From: Xanthoparmelia taractica
Lineage: Eukaryota; Ascomycota; Lecanoromycetes; Lecanorales; Parmeliaceae
Assembly: GCA_033085395.1 (NCBI GenBank)
Contig: JANQBS010000052.1
Location: forward strand, 1-64,000
Length of the DNA stretch: 64,000 nt
Direction of reading: 5' to 3'
The translations under genes and the position numbers were made by a program. Positions 46,601 to 58,023 of the stretch are shown piece after piece. The stretch's first letter is position 1. Each line of letters opens with the position of its first letter. Below the pieces are notes generated by a model. The model saw only the letters and a list, made by a program, of their open reading frames with translations, was not told the DNA's origin and made no database searches.

Positions 46601-47104
46601 GTTGCATTAGGTCTTGTGCGGGTCTTGAAGTAGCCCTTGAGAAACGCAGGAAATGTAGCCTGGTCAATTGAGAGTCCATGACCTTTACTATCCTAGAGGG
46701 GAAAACACCTCTATCATTGAGTCTCTCCAAGAGTCAGCACCATGGCGTTTGAGGATTGAGAAGGGAAGTCTGCAATCCAGGAGGACCGTTTTGAGCAAGG
46801 GACAGCTGATAGAGATACCGGCCATTTGTTATATCCACACCGGAGTTAAGCCACAACTCCACTTATGTTGACAGCCAGGCTCGCCACTTCCGTAACGTAT
46901 TCACCACTCTCTACCTTGTCACCCTCTTCGCTTTTGCATTGTCCTGGCGTTCGTGTTGACTTTCATGTTGCAGCACTTGGGTATTCTTTGTCTGATCTAG
47001 AGCTTCTACAAGGAACAAGGACCTCTAATACTCAGCCAAACGTAGCCTTAATCCCAGGGCATGAGCGGCTCTTAAGGGAGCAATCACGAAAGATCCTATC
47101 TACG
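46601..47104. promoter_or_regulatory. Divergent upstream region of TRS120 and the DUF3684 gene
   Basis: 504 bp between opposite start codons. An open frame runs through its right part (from 46865) in frame with the DUF3684 protein, but the family's conserved start is at 47105, so I read this as leader. No TATA box is clear. Confidence 0.4.
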
Positions 47105-50100
47105 ATGCCGAAGCTCGACTATGACGCGTTGAGGGCGCAGACTATGGGTGCGGGCAACGATGAGGCTGTCACGGTAAATACCCGCGCTCTAATAGACAAA
47201 GTCCTAGCCCGCTACTCCGGAGAATGGACTACGCTTAGAGAACTCCTCCAAAATGCTGCGGACGCGTCAGCCTCCAAAGTTGTTATCAAACTCGAAACTT
47301 CGCCCTCACCGACGGTGCCAGTTCCTCAGAGCTTGGGCTCATCAGCGCAATTGAAGCATGTGCTATTACATCACACGTTAAAATCCATAATAGTAGAGAA
47401 CAACGGCGAGGTGTTCAAAGGTACGGACTGGTCCAGACTGAAAAAGATCGCTGAAGGCAACCCTGATGAGACCAAGATTGGCGCTTTTGGTGTGGGCTTC
47501 TACAGCGTCTTTGCGGACTGCGAAGAGCCGTTCGTTTCCTCGGGGAAAGAAGCTCTAGCGTTCTACTGGCAAAAGGATGCCTTGTTCACGAAGAGCTTGG
47601 CTTTGCCGAATGGCCAGACTAGTAACACGACATTCGTTCTTCCTATGCGCAACCGCACGTCTCCAATCCCGTCTTTACTGTCACTTTGTCAATTCCTGAC
47701 GAGCAGTCTTACATTTGTTGGCCTCGAATCTATCGAGATGTGGCTAGATGAGTGGAGGATAATCACATTAAGCAAGAAGGTTGCTCCGAGCGTGGAACTG
47801 CAGATACCGAAAGAGGTGCAGAGGAAAACAAGAGAAGGCCTGATGCATGTAGCAGGTGTCACCAAAGAAGCTGTCCAGCTGGATGCACATTGGTTGAAAG
47901 TGGTTGAGTGGAAGCCCAAAGCTGTCTCGAACAATTTGAGCGTTGGTTTGGGTTCCACAGTCAAGGGAGCTCAGTCGAATCAGTCTTTGCGTGGGTTATT
48001 CTCCAGGCTGGCTCCTGGCGCCTCGAACAGCGCAGCCTTGGAGAGAGCGGCTAAAGAGGAGAGGCAAATTCAGGAAAGTTTGGAGGAAGATCTATTGGGG
48101 AGCTCTAACGCTACAATATTTCTGCATGTCAATAAGGCCATCGTGCGGACTCTTGTTAGCCCAAGCTTCAGCTCGGAGCTCGAGAGAGCCACGAAAAAGC
48201 CTCCTCCCAAGTCCACAACGGTGTCCCTTCTCAGTGCATCATACGATGAACAATTAGCTTCGACTTCATCCAACAAAGCTTCTATGGCACCCACGATATT
48301 TGGTACGTTCATTCCTACCGAGGGCAAGGGACGCGTGTTCATCGGCTTTACAACAAATCAAACCACCGGCCTGAATGTTCATATCAGTACACCCTCTATC
48401 ATCCCTACCGTCGAGCGGGAGTCTATTGACTTGAATAACCGATTCATCAGTGTATGGAATGTTGAGCTCCTGCGTGTTGCTGGGATAGTAGCGCGGATAT
48501 CGTGGGGCAATGAAACTTACGAGTTGAGGGAGAAGCTTTCTCGAACAATGAGTTTGGCGGGGAGGAAGCATGTTGTGAGGGAGGACATTGTTGCACTACT
48601 ACCCGAAACGCTACATCTCCACAGTACCTTTACGTGGAACGAATCGACACCATCCTCCGAAGTTGGGACACTGATGGAGGAAGCTTTCTGGACCTGTAAC
48701 CAAAAGACAGCCGTAGCTACGTTATCGACTCAAGGGGTTTTGCCGTCATCCCAAGTACGCATTGCACCGGAGGAACTCGGATTTGTCGAAGGCATTCCCC
48801 TTCTGCCCGAAGCCTTAGCAGGCGTGGGGATCATAAAAAAACTGATAGACTACGGTGTCATTACTGAGGTCACGATATCGGACATAAAGTCGGAACTGGA
48901 AGGAAAAGCCCTGGACGCGGCACAGCTCCGACAATTCTTAGAATGGCTTGCTCATAAAGCTAAGATCAATGAGGTCGACGGCGCAATGATTCGGTCTCTG
49001 CTTGATGTGGCTGTGGCGAATGACGATGAAGGTGACGGTGGCAGGGTTATCGTACTAGCAGAGATGAAGCATTTTCTCAATGTTTCGAGGATCCCACCAG
49101 ATATGCCTGTGCCACCAAATACCCTCCCTTTCAAATTTACCAAGAAGATAAACAGATCTGAATTAGAAATGCTGGGTTTTGAGGACCTGCACCTGGTCCC
49201 ATGGCTCCGATGGCTCGTCGAAAACACAGGTGCGCGTGGTGGCCTCTCCATCGACCAGGATATCACCTTATCACCCGCTTTCGCCAGCAGCGTCTTACCG
49301 GTAATATCCAAACAATGGGAGGGACTGAGCCAATCTTCCAAGTCAACTGTCATTGAATTGTTGACACCACGGACCGTGATACCGACCAAGATGGGCATGA
49401 GAAAGCCAGCAGAATCCTACTTCCCGTCGGTAAAGCTATTTGATGATCTCCCAGTGGTTACTGGTTTTCATTCAGTGAAAGACAAGTTCTTGACCGCGTT
49501 GCAAGTAAGCATTCCCATAGCTCTAACTCCTTGGATTGCAATTATACACGTGGTTCGCTTCCATTTTTGCTAGCGTTGCTCTGCACTAGCTAGGTAGTCT
49601 GTTTATACTCGGCTGTTCTACTCGCTAATGACTGGTTCAGGTACGTAAAACAGTGGATATTGGCGTGGTTTTTGATCGATTGATGGACCTGACCCCTTCG
49701 AGTGCGTCAAAGCAGACGCAGATTCCCGCTTCTTCAGGAAAATGGAGCCATGTGGATCTCATCAAATACTTGGCGTCGGTTCAAAATGACATTCCGGCTA
49801 CCGATATAAAGCGATTAAGAACCATGAGAATATGTCCAGCGGAAACAGAAGCTCTCCAGCCTTCCGCCGAACGGTACCAAGCTTCAGAGCTCTTTGAGCC
49901 CGACCAGGCGCTCAGACGGCTCAAGCTGCGTACTATGCACTGGCCAGGGATGTACCGTACTGAAAGCCAGGAGGGTAAATTTCTTAAGGTTCTTGGGTTA
50001 CGCCCGCATCCGGATTACATGGACCTCATTCAGATTATGTCTACTGCGGTTGCCAATGGCGATCTGCACCTCCGAGATCAAGCTCTCAGATATTTCATCG

Positions 50101-52520
50101 ATTACCATCAGACAAAAGGCTATTCCCAGTACGATCACTCAAGCGTGACGTCTGAATATCTTCCCATCCAAAATCCGGAAAAGAAGGTAGCAAGCCCAAA
50201 CAATTGTTACTCCAACGAGCGCGCGGCCATTATGGGCTTTGATATCTTACGGCGTGACTTGCACGTCCATGCTTCAAAGTTTGGCGTCAAGCCTGACCCG
50301 CCGATCGCAGAGTGCGTCAGTCGTTTGATCAGCAATCCACCACAATCTAGACGCAGTGCCCGCGAGGTGTTTTCCTATCTTGCAAGTCGGGTGTCAGAGA
50401 TGCATGATCGATACACGGAAACCCTCAGCGGGGCATCCATAGTCCCTGTTGCGGCCAAGTCGAGCAGTATTGCCAACCAGAAGTCCGAAAACTCTGAGCG
50501 AATCATACACATACCGCCTCGTATTTGTTTTCTTGGTGATGGCGAAAAATATGCAGATATCTTTGACTACGTCGATTTTGGTCAGGAAGCGAATACCTTC
50601 CTCCTAAGAGTCGGTTCCAAGCATGAACCTAGCACGATTGAGTTGACGAAGCTCTTGGTTCGTGAGCCAGCAAGAATCTTTTCGGTGCTCGGCGACACGA
50701 GGTATTTGGAGTTACTACGGAGCGTAGCCGCTTCTTGGCGCACCTTGAAGAAAGACAAAGCCTTGGTCAAGGACATGAAAGCTGCTAAGTGCCTACTCGC
50801 TTATAGGGAGATCAGCTCGAAGTCATCGAAGGGTGATTACGAAGAAGAGGAGGAATCAGGAATCAAGTCTTGGGAGCTTGCTAAGGCCAGCCAGGTGGTC
50901 ATTGTAGATGACATTATTACATACAACCTGTTCAAGTCGAGTCTTTTAGCTGCTCCTATGGAGGAGATCCTTGAAGAGTTCTATCATAGTCTCGGCGCTC
51001 CTGAGGTCGCCAGTCTCCTCGAGGAACAACAAAGTATTGGCTTGGTTTCGAAGGATCAAACGTCCGCGTTGAAACTGCAACAATTACTTCAAGAGCGGTC
51101 GCGACTCTTCCTTCATGACTACTCCTCAGATATGATCAAGCACAATGCAAAGTGGATAGAGCAGAATCTCAAGGTTAAATGCGTGCAGACCATCGCTCTG
51201 AGGAGGTCACTGCAGGGATACAACTTGAGTCATCGAGAGTCTAGGAGCGCTGTGGTCCACAGCGACAAGCCAATCTTATACATCATTTCCCAAGGCTACG
51301 ATATGCTCGAAGTCAGTCAGGCTCTGGTGCCTGTTCTACTGCAGCGCTCCAAGCCCCAATATATCTTTATGCTTGAGATGATATTAGAATCCAGTCTGCA
51401 GAAGCTACGCTCACGAGGTTACAATGTAAGCCGAATCATGCAGCAGAAGGAAACGGAAGCTCGCATTGCCGATGAGGCTCTCAAGCAGCAACAAGAGGAG
51501 CAACAGCGGGAGATCAAAGAACGCGAAGCAGCTTGGAAAGAAGCACACGCTGCGAGCGCTGCCAAGGCCCAACAGAATGCAATGCCTGGGATCTTTCCCA
51601 ACTCACCCGATCGTTCAAGCGTGACTGGCCCGGTGGAGGAAGAGCCTATCATGGACAGACCCCGAGGACTATTCTCTGGCATACGTAGGCAGTTTGGTTT
51701 CGATAACCGGCGACCTTCGGTCCAAGACATTTCTGCAGGTAAAGGCAGAAATCAGGTCATTGAGGCGCCTCAGGAAGATGCGCCGCCACCATACTCACAG
51801 ACTGAAGGACACAAGTCACAAACGCGGATCCCACAGCCAGAGACTGTGACGGCACCGCATCATCTCCAGCAGAACCTCGTCAAAGCTATTCAAGCTTCCC
51901 GAGCGCACAACTCAGCAAGCGTGACCAGTCAGCCCGCTGTGAACGACGTCAAAGAAGCGGGTGGATCATATTGTGATGCAAGACCAGGCCAAGATATATC
52001 ATATATTGGGGAGGCCTCTAACGTTCGGATCTTCTTATCTAACACCGTCGCCTCGAACGGCCTCAGTGCCACCGGGTTCATGGAAGCAAATGTCTCCGCG
52101 TTGAAACTCTTCGCTACAATTCTGCTGGACTGCGCAGATGTATTCGCTCTCAATCGCTCTACGGTGCACATCTTCTATGATGACGCTGGTAGCACCATCG
52201 CTTTCAATCAAAACAAAGCCCTCTTCTTTAATTACAGATACTTTGAGAATCTGCACTTGCCATTGGTCCAGCAGGGCAATAAGGCTGACGCTATTGTTTA
52301 CTGGTGTATTGTCATGGCGCACGAGTTGTCGCATAATCTGGTCTCCGATCACTCCGCGCAACACAGCTACTACACAGAAGCCATGGTCATTCAGTACTTT
52401 GGTAAGATTGCCTCCAGAGTTTTCGGGCAACAACCCTCGAGTTCTACTGGAGCACCAACTCTACCTCCCGACCTAATCCGATCTATAAACCTGCAGAATC
52501 GACTTGTGGATATAGACTGA
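47105..52520 (+). CDS. DUF3684 protein: GHKL (Hsp90/sacsin-like) ATPase with C-terminal HExxH motif
   Basis: Two exons (47105-49504, 49641-52520) give about 1759 residues. The N-terminus holds a GHKL ATP-binding fold: N-box LRELLQNAADA (about 44-54), the VENNGEVF segment in place of the usual DxGxG (about 98-104), and IGAFGVGFYSVF (about 125-136). This resembles sacsin repeats and Hsp90. The middle part is the fungal DUF3684 region. A glutamine/glutamate-rich coiled coil lies at about 1330-1380 and a disordered Pro/Gln segment follows. Near the end is HELSHNLVSDH (1694-1704), a zinc-peptidase-like pattern with TEAMV just after. Role unknown: a chaperone-like ATPase is the family expectation, the peptidase part is my inference. 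The 136-nt intron (49505-49640) joins TALQ to VRKTVDIG. An upstream open extension to 46865 exists. Confidence 0.85.
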
Positions 52521-53188
52521 ATGCACCATGATTTGTATGATAAGACAAGAGAATTTCCCATGACAAGATCCGAGTTGAGACGAAGGTCTAGAACAAAATA
52601 GAAGTCAAAGGGCCTAGCGTACGGTAGAAGGCGTTCTGGAGCCGGCTTTGAACCGGTTTCTCGATTGGCTGAAGATACCCTGACCATCCAATCGCAGAAT
52701 TGATTCCTCATCATTCGTGTACGCGCTTGCCTTGGGGCGTTCTCTATTCCATCAGACCTGAACCATGCAAAGTCTGTCTGGCTCCCATGCTAATGCGCAC
52801 CATCATCACCCATCACTTCTCTTCCTTGCTCTGACTGTGATTTTGACAAATTTTTGGTTGAGCTAAGAGCGGGATAGGTAAGTGCCCGGGTTCTTAGATC
52901 GGACGGAAGGTTCTCTGACGGTCTTTCGACCGTCTCTGGGCGGCTTTTTGGCGTAGGAGCTCGCCCCCCCGCACCTGCATGTCGGTACGTTTGGGGTGGG
53001 GGGGCGATGCTTGTCTGTTTACGCTTTTTCGACCAGCTATCTCACTGCTTCTCGGATATTCTAAAAAGACTGCTTACCATCTCGTATGTTTCTCAAAGTC
53101 TAACTATCACCCTCCATAAATTCATGTTCCACAAGTTGACCATCATTGTATCACAAACCCATCAACTGATCCCACCCTCATCTCCACA
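52521..53188. other. Spacer with a tRNA-like relic
   Basis: 668 bp between DUF3684 and the GFA gene. It contains a tRNA-like sequence (separate entry), a G run near 52998-53004, and pyrimidine-rich leader DNA before 53189. No coding frame is convincing. Confidence 0.45.
52634..52699 (-). pseudogene. tRNA-like relic or pseudo-tRNA
   Basis: On the minus strand, CCGG-TTCAAAG-CCGG forms a T-arm-like hairpin with a proper TTCAAAG loop, matching the Pol III B-box pattern. The flanks TTCTG and CAGAA pair as five of seven acceptor positions, and GGAT...ATCT could form the D stem around GGTCAGGGT. No anticodon stem can be drawn, so it is not a working tRNA. It may be an old tRNA copy, a tRNA-derived SINE head or chance. 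Confidence 0.3.
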
Positions 53189-53763
53189 ATGACAAAAGGC
53201 TCCTGCATGTGCTCTGCCATCGAGTACGAGTATACCGGCGAACCCATGGCCACAGCCCTCTGCCACTGCACCGATTGCCAGAAATGGTCCGGTGGCGCCT
53301 ACACCTCCAACGTCGTCGTCCCACGCAAAAACTTCAACGTCATCAAAGGATCCCCTAAACATTACAACATCAAAGGCGATTCCGGCAAGATGAACGACCA
53401 TGTGTTCTGCGGCGGTGCGTTGTGCTTGAATCCTTGATCTGCCTGCATCTACGGAGGAGTCGTACACATTTTCAGGCGGAAACCATCTTGCTAATACTTC
53501 AACCCGGCCCACACATATAGACTGCGGCAGCTCCCTCTACACCGAACTCGAAGTCATGCCCGATGCCGTGTGCGTTAAGGCGGGTAGTATCGATGATAAA
53601 GAGGTGAGGGATTTCAAGAAGACGGGCGTGGAGTTTTATTGTAAGGATCGGGTGGGGTATGCGGGGACTGTGGAGGGAGCGGAGCAGAAGGATGTGAGTT
53701 TTTCTTTTTTGTCTTTGGGGAGAGGTGGGGGGGGCGCTGATTTGTGATTAGGTATTCGGATAG
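53189..53763 (+). CDS. GFA/CENP-V zinc-binding domain protein
   Basis: Three exons (53189-53414, 53521-53693, 53752-53763) give about 136 residues. The zinc ligands stand in the family's order: CMC (6-8), CHCTDCQK (about 30-37) and FCGDCGS, the last formed by joining exons 1 and 2. The protein ends VFG, encoded by a 12-nt final exon. The domain is that of glutathione-dependent formaldehyde-activating enzyme (Gfa) and CENP-V; most fungal copies have no tested function, and a small-molecule carbon-sulfur lyase role is only a family expectation. Introns are 106 nt (53415-53520) and 58 nt (53694-53751). The protein is cytosolic by sequence, without signals. Confidence 0.88.
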
Positions 53764-55092
53764 GGATGGAGCTGAGGAAGGGGAAGCGGGTGGGGTGGGG
53801 GTGATATTGGGCTTGGGTCGAGAGAGAAGTGGAGGGGGGGGGGGGGGGGTTATGTGATGTTGATGTAGATGGCGCGGGAATGAGTGAGGAGGGTGGCAAC
53901 TCATAAAGATCCCAATGCACTCGTACCACAACCCCAGCCAGCCTAATTCAGCCAAACGGCACCTTCCCACCCTCCTTCTTAGGACCAACGAACGAATGAA
54001 TGCTCGCATACATACTGTGTTCGAATAGATGATTCATAAACCATCCCCATCGCCATCATCACAATCAAAATCAAAATCAAAATCAGACCCCCATTACCCT
54101 CTTCTTCCCCCTTTATCCTATATCCAATATCTCTTTTAAAAACTCCTCCTCCTCCGGCTCATCAGCAGTAGCAGTAGCATCATCAGCACATATAAACCCC
54201 GCCCAAAACCCCAGCGAACCTAGATTACTATCATAGGCATCTCCTACGGCCTCCCTCCATACCTCTCCTATCCAGTCCTAGATATATTGGTTTCTCGAAG
54301 TCGTCTTATTCCTCCTCCCCTTTATTATTATCATCATCCTACTCCTCCTCTGCTGCCTCCTCCTACCCCTCCCCCCTTCATCATTCTTATCAGCACATAC
54401 AACCCCTCTCCCTTCCCCTCCCTTCCCACCTTCTCACCTCCCACCCTACTCCTGATGGGGAAGAAAGGGAGGGAGCGAGGGATTTCTAGAAGGAGAAGAG
54501 CGTTTGAGAGGGGGTTAAGAGATGGGAGGGAGGGGTCTTTGGGAGGGGGATGGTAAGGGAAGGAAGAGGGGGGTTATGGAGGGGTTGGTTGGTTGTGGGA
54601 GGTAGGAGGGTTAGGGCGCTGCGGTGTGGCGTGCGTGGGCAAGGGGACGAAGGGGTGGGGATGAGGGTATCTTTAAGGGAGAGCTTTAGGAGAGGTAGTT
54701 GAAAGAGAGTTTTGGGAAAAGAAGTGAGGTTGGGGAAAGGAAGAGGAGGAGGGAACGCTGTTAGAAAGGGTGGATTGGCTTGTCAGAGTAGAATTAGGTC
54801 GCTTACCCCGTTGCGTGCTTGTGCATCAGGAGTAGCAGTGCTTTAAAAGCGTAGTGCAGAGGGAATCAAGTATGCAGGATCGCAAATTGAGAAGATGGAA
54901 TAGTAATACCGAACTCGCATGGCCAATTTTTGAAAACATTGGCAGTTCAGATGTTGTAAAAGTATTAACCAACAGCACCACCGAGCGCGACCTGCGCGAA
55001 TGCACCTCGACGACTTTCACAATGACTTTATCGATAAGGTGAACGCCTGAATGAACGTTGTTGCCGAGAGCACAGTCATCAACACCACCTCA
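53764..55092. other. Low-complexity intergenic block
   Basis: A 16-G run lies at 53834-53849. An ATCAAA motif repeats about four times at 54057-54087. From about 54290 to 54450 the plus strand is almost purely pyrimidine (CCTCCTCC-like) and from about 54455 to 54770 almost purely purine-rich (GGGAGGG-like), so the two halves could pair. Chance open frames here are compositional. No gene is supported. Confidence 0.6.
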
Positions 55093-57127
55093 TCAAGGCT
55101 TTACCGTAGTCCACAAAGAAATGAGACGATCCACCAAGTCCTCATTCGCCAATTGCGATTCACCTTGTTCGATTTGAGGCTGGAATTTTGCAGGTGCTTG
55201 TGGTGCAGGGAGGCTTGAGGCTGTTGAATCCCCTGAATCATCCCTTAGAAGGTCTGCCGCGCGCACTCCCAGTGGGTTAACTCGTCCTCCAGGCCTAATT
55301 TGGCCTTCGCCATTAGATATCTTACCAACTAGTCCCTCAGTGTCTCCTTCGTCGACGTCCTCGAAGGCGTTCGCGCCATGCTCATGCACGTCATTTCTAG
55401 GCTGATGATGCAAACGCGCATTATTCGTATAGCTTCTGGGCGCCTTGGCGTAGCTTTCCTATATGAGACCATTAATTGATTGTACCGAACGTGTATGTGA
55501 TTGATTGGGGTTCTTACAATGGGACTATGCGGAGTGAAACCCCGTCGCGCAGGGAGAGGATTCCAACTTCTCATTGGAGCCCTTTCAGAAGTGGACAAAA
55601 GACGGTGTCGACGGACAGATGAGTATGATGGATAATTCGATGTCAAGTTGGTGCGATGGGTCGTATCGCCGGCATAAGTGGATGGAGGAATACTCGGAGA
55701 ATGCAGCATAGCACTGTTATCTCTCATTTCAGGCATTGGACAATATACAGATCGCCGCCTGTTCGTATTAGCTACAAACGGCGCATCCTCAAAGAGTCGC
55801 GAGGTGCCGATGTTGTCGGCCATAGATGGAGAGGGTTTGGCAGAGGCAACAGGGGCCGCGAAGCTGTTTACCCTAGGCAGCTCTCCAATCCCCTCCTTTA
55901 GAGAATCAAGTCTCTGAACAGCACTTTGCAACGCCGTTAGACCCCACGTCTTCTCGAGATCGCGCTTTTCGCCCTCATAAAGGCCTTCTATACCGCCTCT
56001 CATCCGCCACCGGCTCTGCAATGTGATCTTATACTGTGCTTCATCGACCTCTTTCAGCAGATTCTTTATGAGCATCGAGTGATGTTCGAGCTGCTTGAAG
56101 AGTGCTTCTTGCCCGAATGCCATCGGCGCTTCCGTTGTTGGTATTCCTCGCTCTTGTACCGGTGGCCTCGTGGTCCTACCTTGTACGCTTTTATTCATGA
56201 ACATATTGTTGGTATCAGCGTTTGGCGGAGTGGCCAGCGACCCTGTTATACTGCGTTGTGCCTTTGGCGACGACCAAGGCGCAGTGTTGAACTCCTCGGA
56301 TCCAAGGCCTCGAGTGCTCTCTTTATCCTGTAGCGATGTTCTAGCAATAGCAGACTTCATCCTCTCGAATTTGCGGGTAAGTGTTCCTGAAAGTGACTTT
56401 GTGATATTACTCGATTCCCTTTCCACTACTCCACTTTTTGAAGCATCATTCACAGGGCGTCCTGGAGGTTCCTCAATCCCAAGCTTCAGTCTCTCAAATT
56501 TGAGTATGTATTCCTGGTTTGACTGCGCCAGATCTTCGATGAGACACTTTTGCTCAGCGATCACGGATGGCAACTCGGCCCTGCCCATTGTCAGCCTTTT
56601 ATACCACCAGCGAGTATTCCACAAGTAATCGGGACATACTTCTCGGCCACCTGCCTGGCATAAGTGATAACATTCAGCATCAACAACAGCGTCGACTTCA
56701 GGCTGTCCAGATTACTTCGCAGCAATTCTAGCTTCGGCTGCAAATAACCCCACTTGAGCCTCTCCAACATGACCGTCGCCCTCTTCGCCCTCTCTCCTTG
56801 ACCTCCTCCTTTGCCTGCAGCTCCCAGACTCGGCAGCCTCTTCACTATTATATTATCCATCTCCTTGAACACCTCGAGGCACTCTTTGACGACGCCATCA
56901 GCGGTTTGAACGGCCGTCTCCGAGAAGGTTCCAGTCTCCTTGTCCTTATCGAGTAACTGTCCGAGCTCTTTCAAGACCCCAGATGTGAGGGAGACGTCCT
57001 TGGAGATGGAGATGACAGAACGGTCTGCGCTAGCGACGATTTCGCCAAAGGTGTAGAGCTTGATGCTGAGGCGTAGACCAACGTCTGCGATTTGGACGAC
57101 GGACGCTATGATGCCTAGTTCTGTCAT
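55093..57127 (-). CDS. Helo-like N-terminal-domain protein without NLR modules
   Basis: Three exons (57127-56640, 56580-55518, 55458-55093) give about 638 residues. The first 180 residues (MTELGIIASVVQIADVGLRLSIKLYTFGE, then SISKDVSLTSGVLKELGQLL) match the fungal Helo-like/STAND N-terminal helical domain that often caps NLR immune-type receptors. Here no NACHT, NB-ARC or repeat domain follows. Instead there are helical segments (AELPSVIAEQKCLIEDLAQ; ALFKQLEHHSMLIKNLLKEVDEAQYKI) in a largely disordered Ser/Arg/Pro-rich chain. Family relatives include cell-death effectors and regulators; a function cannot be assigned. Introns are both 59 nt (56581-56639 and 55459-55517). The start is set by the conserved MTELG opening. 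Confidence 0.8.
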
Positions 57128-58023
57128 GATGGGTCAATTTCGCACAAAGTCACAGAAACATAGAGTCCATGATCGAAGCCGCAGAGAGCGTCTTCCTCAC
57201 GGCTGGACCTGATTGTTATCCATACGCAACGGCATCAGCTGTGCTGGGGAGCTCTTTTCTTCATGTGAATTATTTAGATGACACGAACGTGGAAGACAGA
57301 TGAGAGCTACTATTAGCAATTGAAAGCCTGTTGAGAGAATGTACAGCCTTGCTTGCGCTGTGCGCTCAACGAGGCTCAGCCGCAGCCATCATCTCTGGCG
57401 ATCGTATTCTCGCCGTTGTTCCGCATTGTATCAGCTTCCCAGAGAAAAATTTTGGGAATGTCTCGGTGGATCGATTTCGTTGCCTTTGCCTTGCGTGGGG
57501 TCAAGGAAGACGTCGAAGAGGTCAGAAATGGAGCTCTAAAATCAGGCTTCGTCGCTATCGGCACTAGCGGTGGCCATATCAATCCAAATATTTGACTCTT
57601 TATAAAGGAAGACGCTTCTAGAACATTACAGTTATTATTACAATATAATACAACATTCGTACTTCTAAGTCCCTGAAGCCACAATACAAACGATCCTAAA
57701 GACCAGGTACACTCTCCTGCAGCTTTGCCAAAGGTAGGAAAGAGTGGCTTTGCTGCGATAAACTGTTGGTACTCCCTTATTTTGAGGCTGCGGTCCATGC
57801 TCAAACGTTATTGCACTTGCTCCTCGAAGCTGATATCTGCATTTCATCGGCTTCAGGTCCTACAAAACCCTTTTCCGTAGAGAGTTGTGCCTTTCTTCGC
57901 CTTCCTCATCGAGTCCGGTTTTGAGCCTGTGCTGCCAGTGCCACTGGGAGTTTGGTTTGTTGCCAGTGACCAATCAGGTCATGATGTTCTCAAGCTTGTG
58001 CTCCACCAATATTCCTTTCTCAG
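57128..58023. other. Spacer between the Helo-like gene and CRD1
   Basis: 896 bp upstream of the Helo-like gene and downstream of CRD1. Overlapping frames on both strands at 57331-57804 (up to 142 codons) have no recognisable domain and I treat them as chance. Nothing else supported. Confidence 0.4.
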
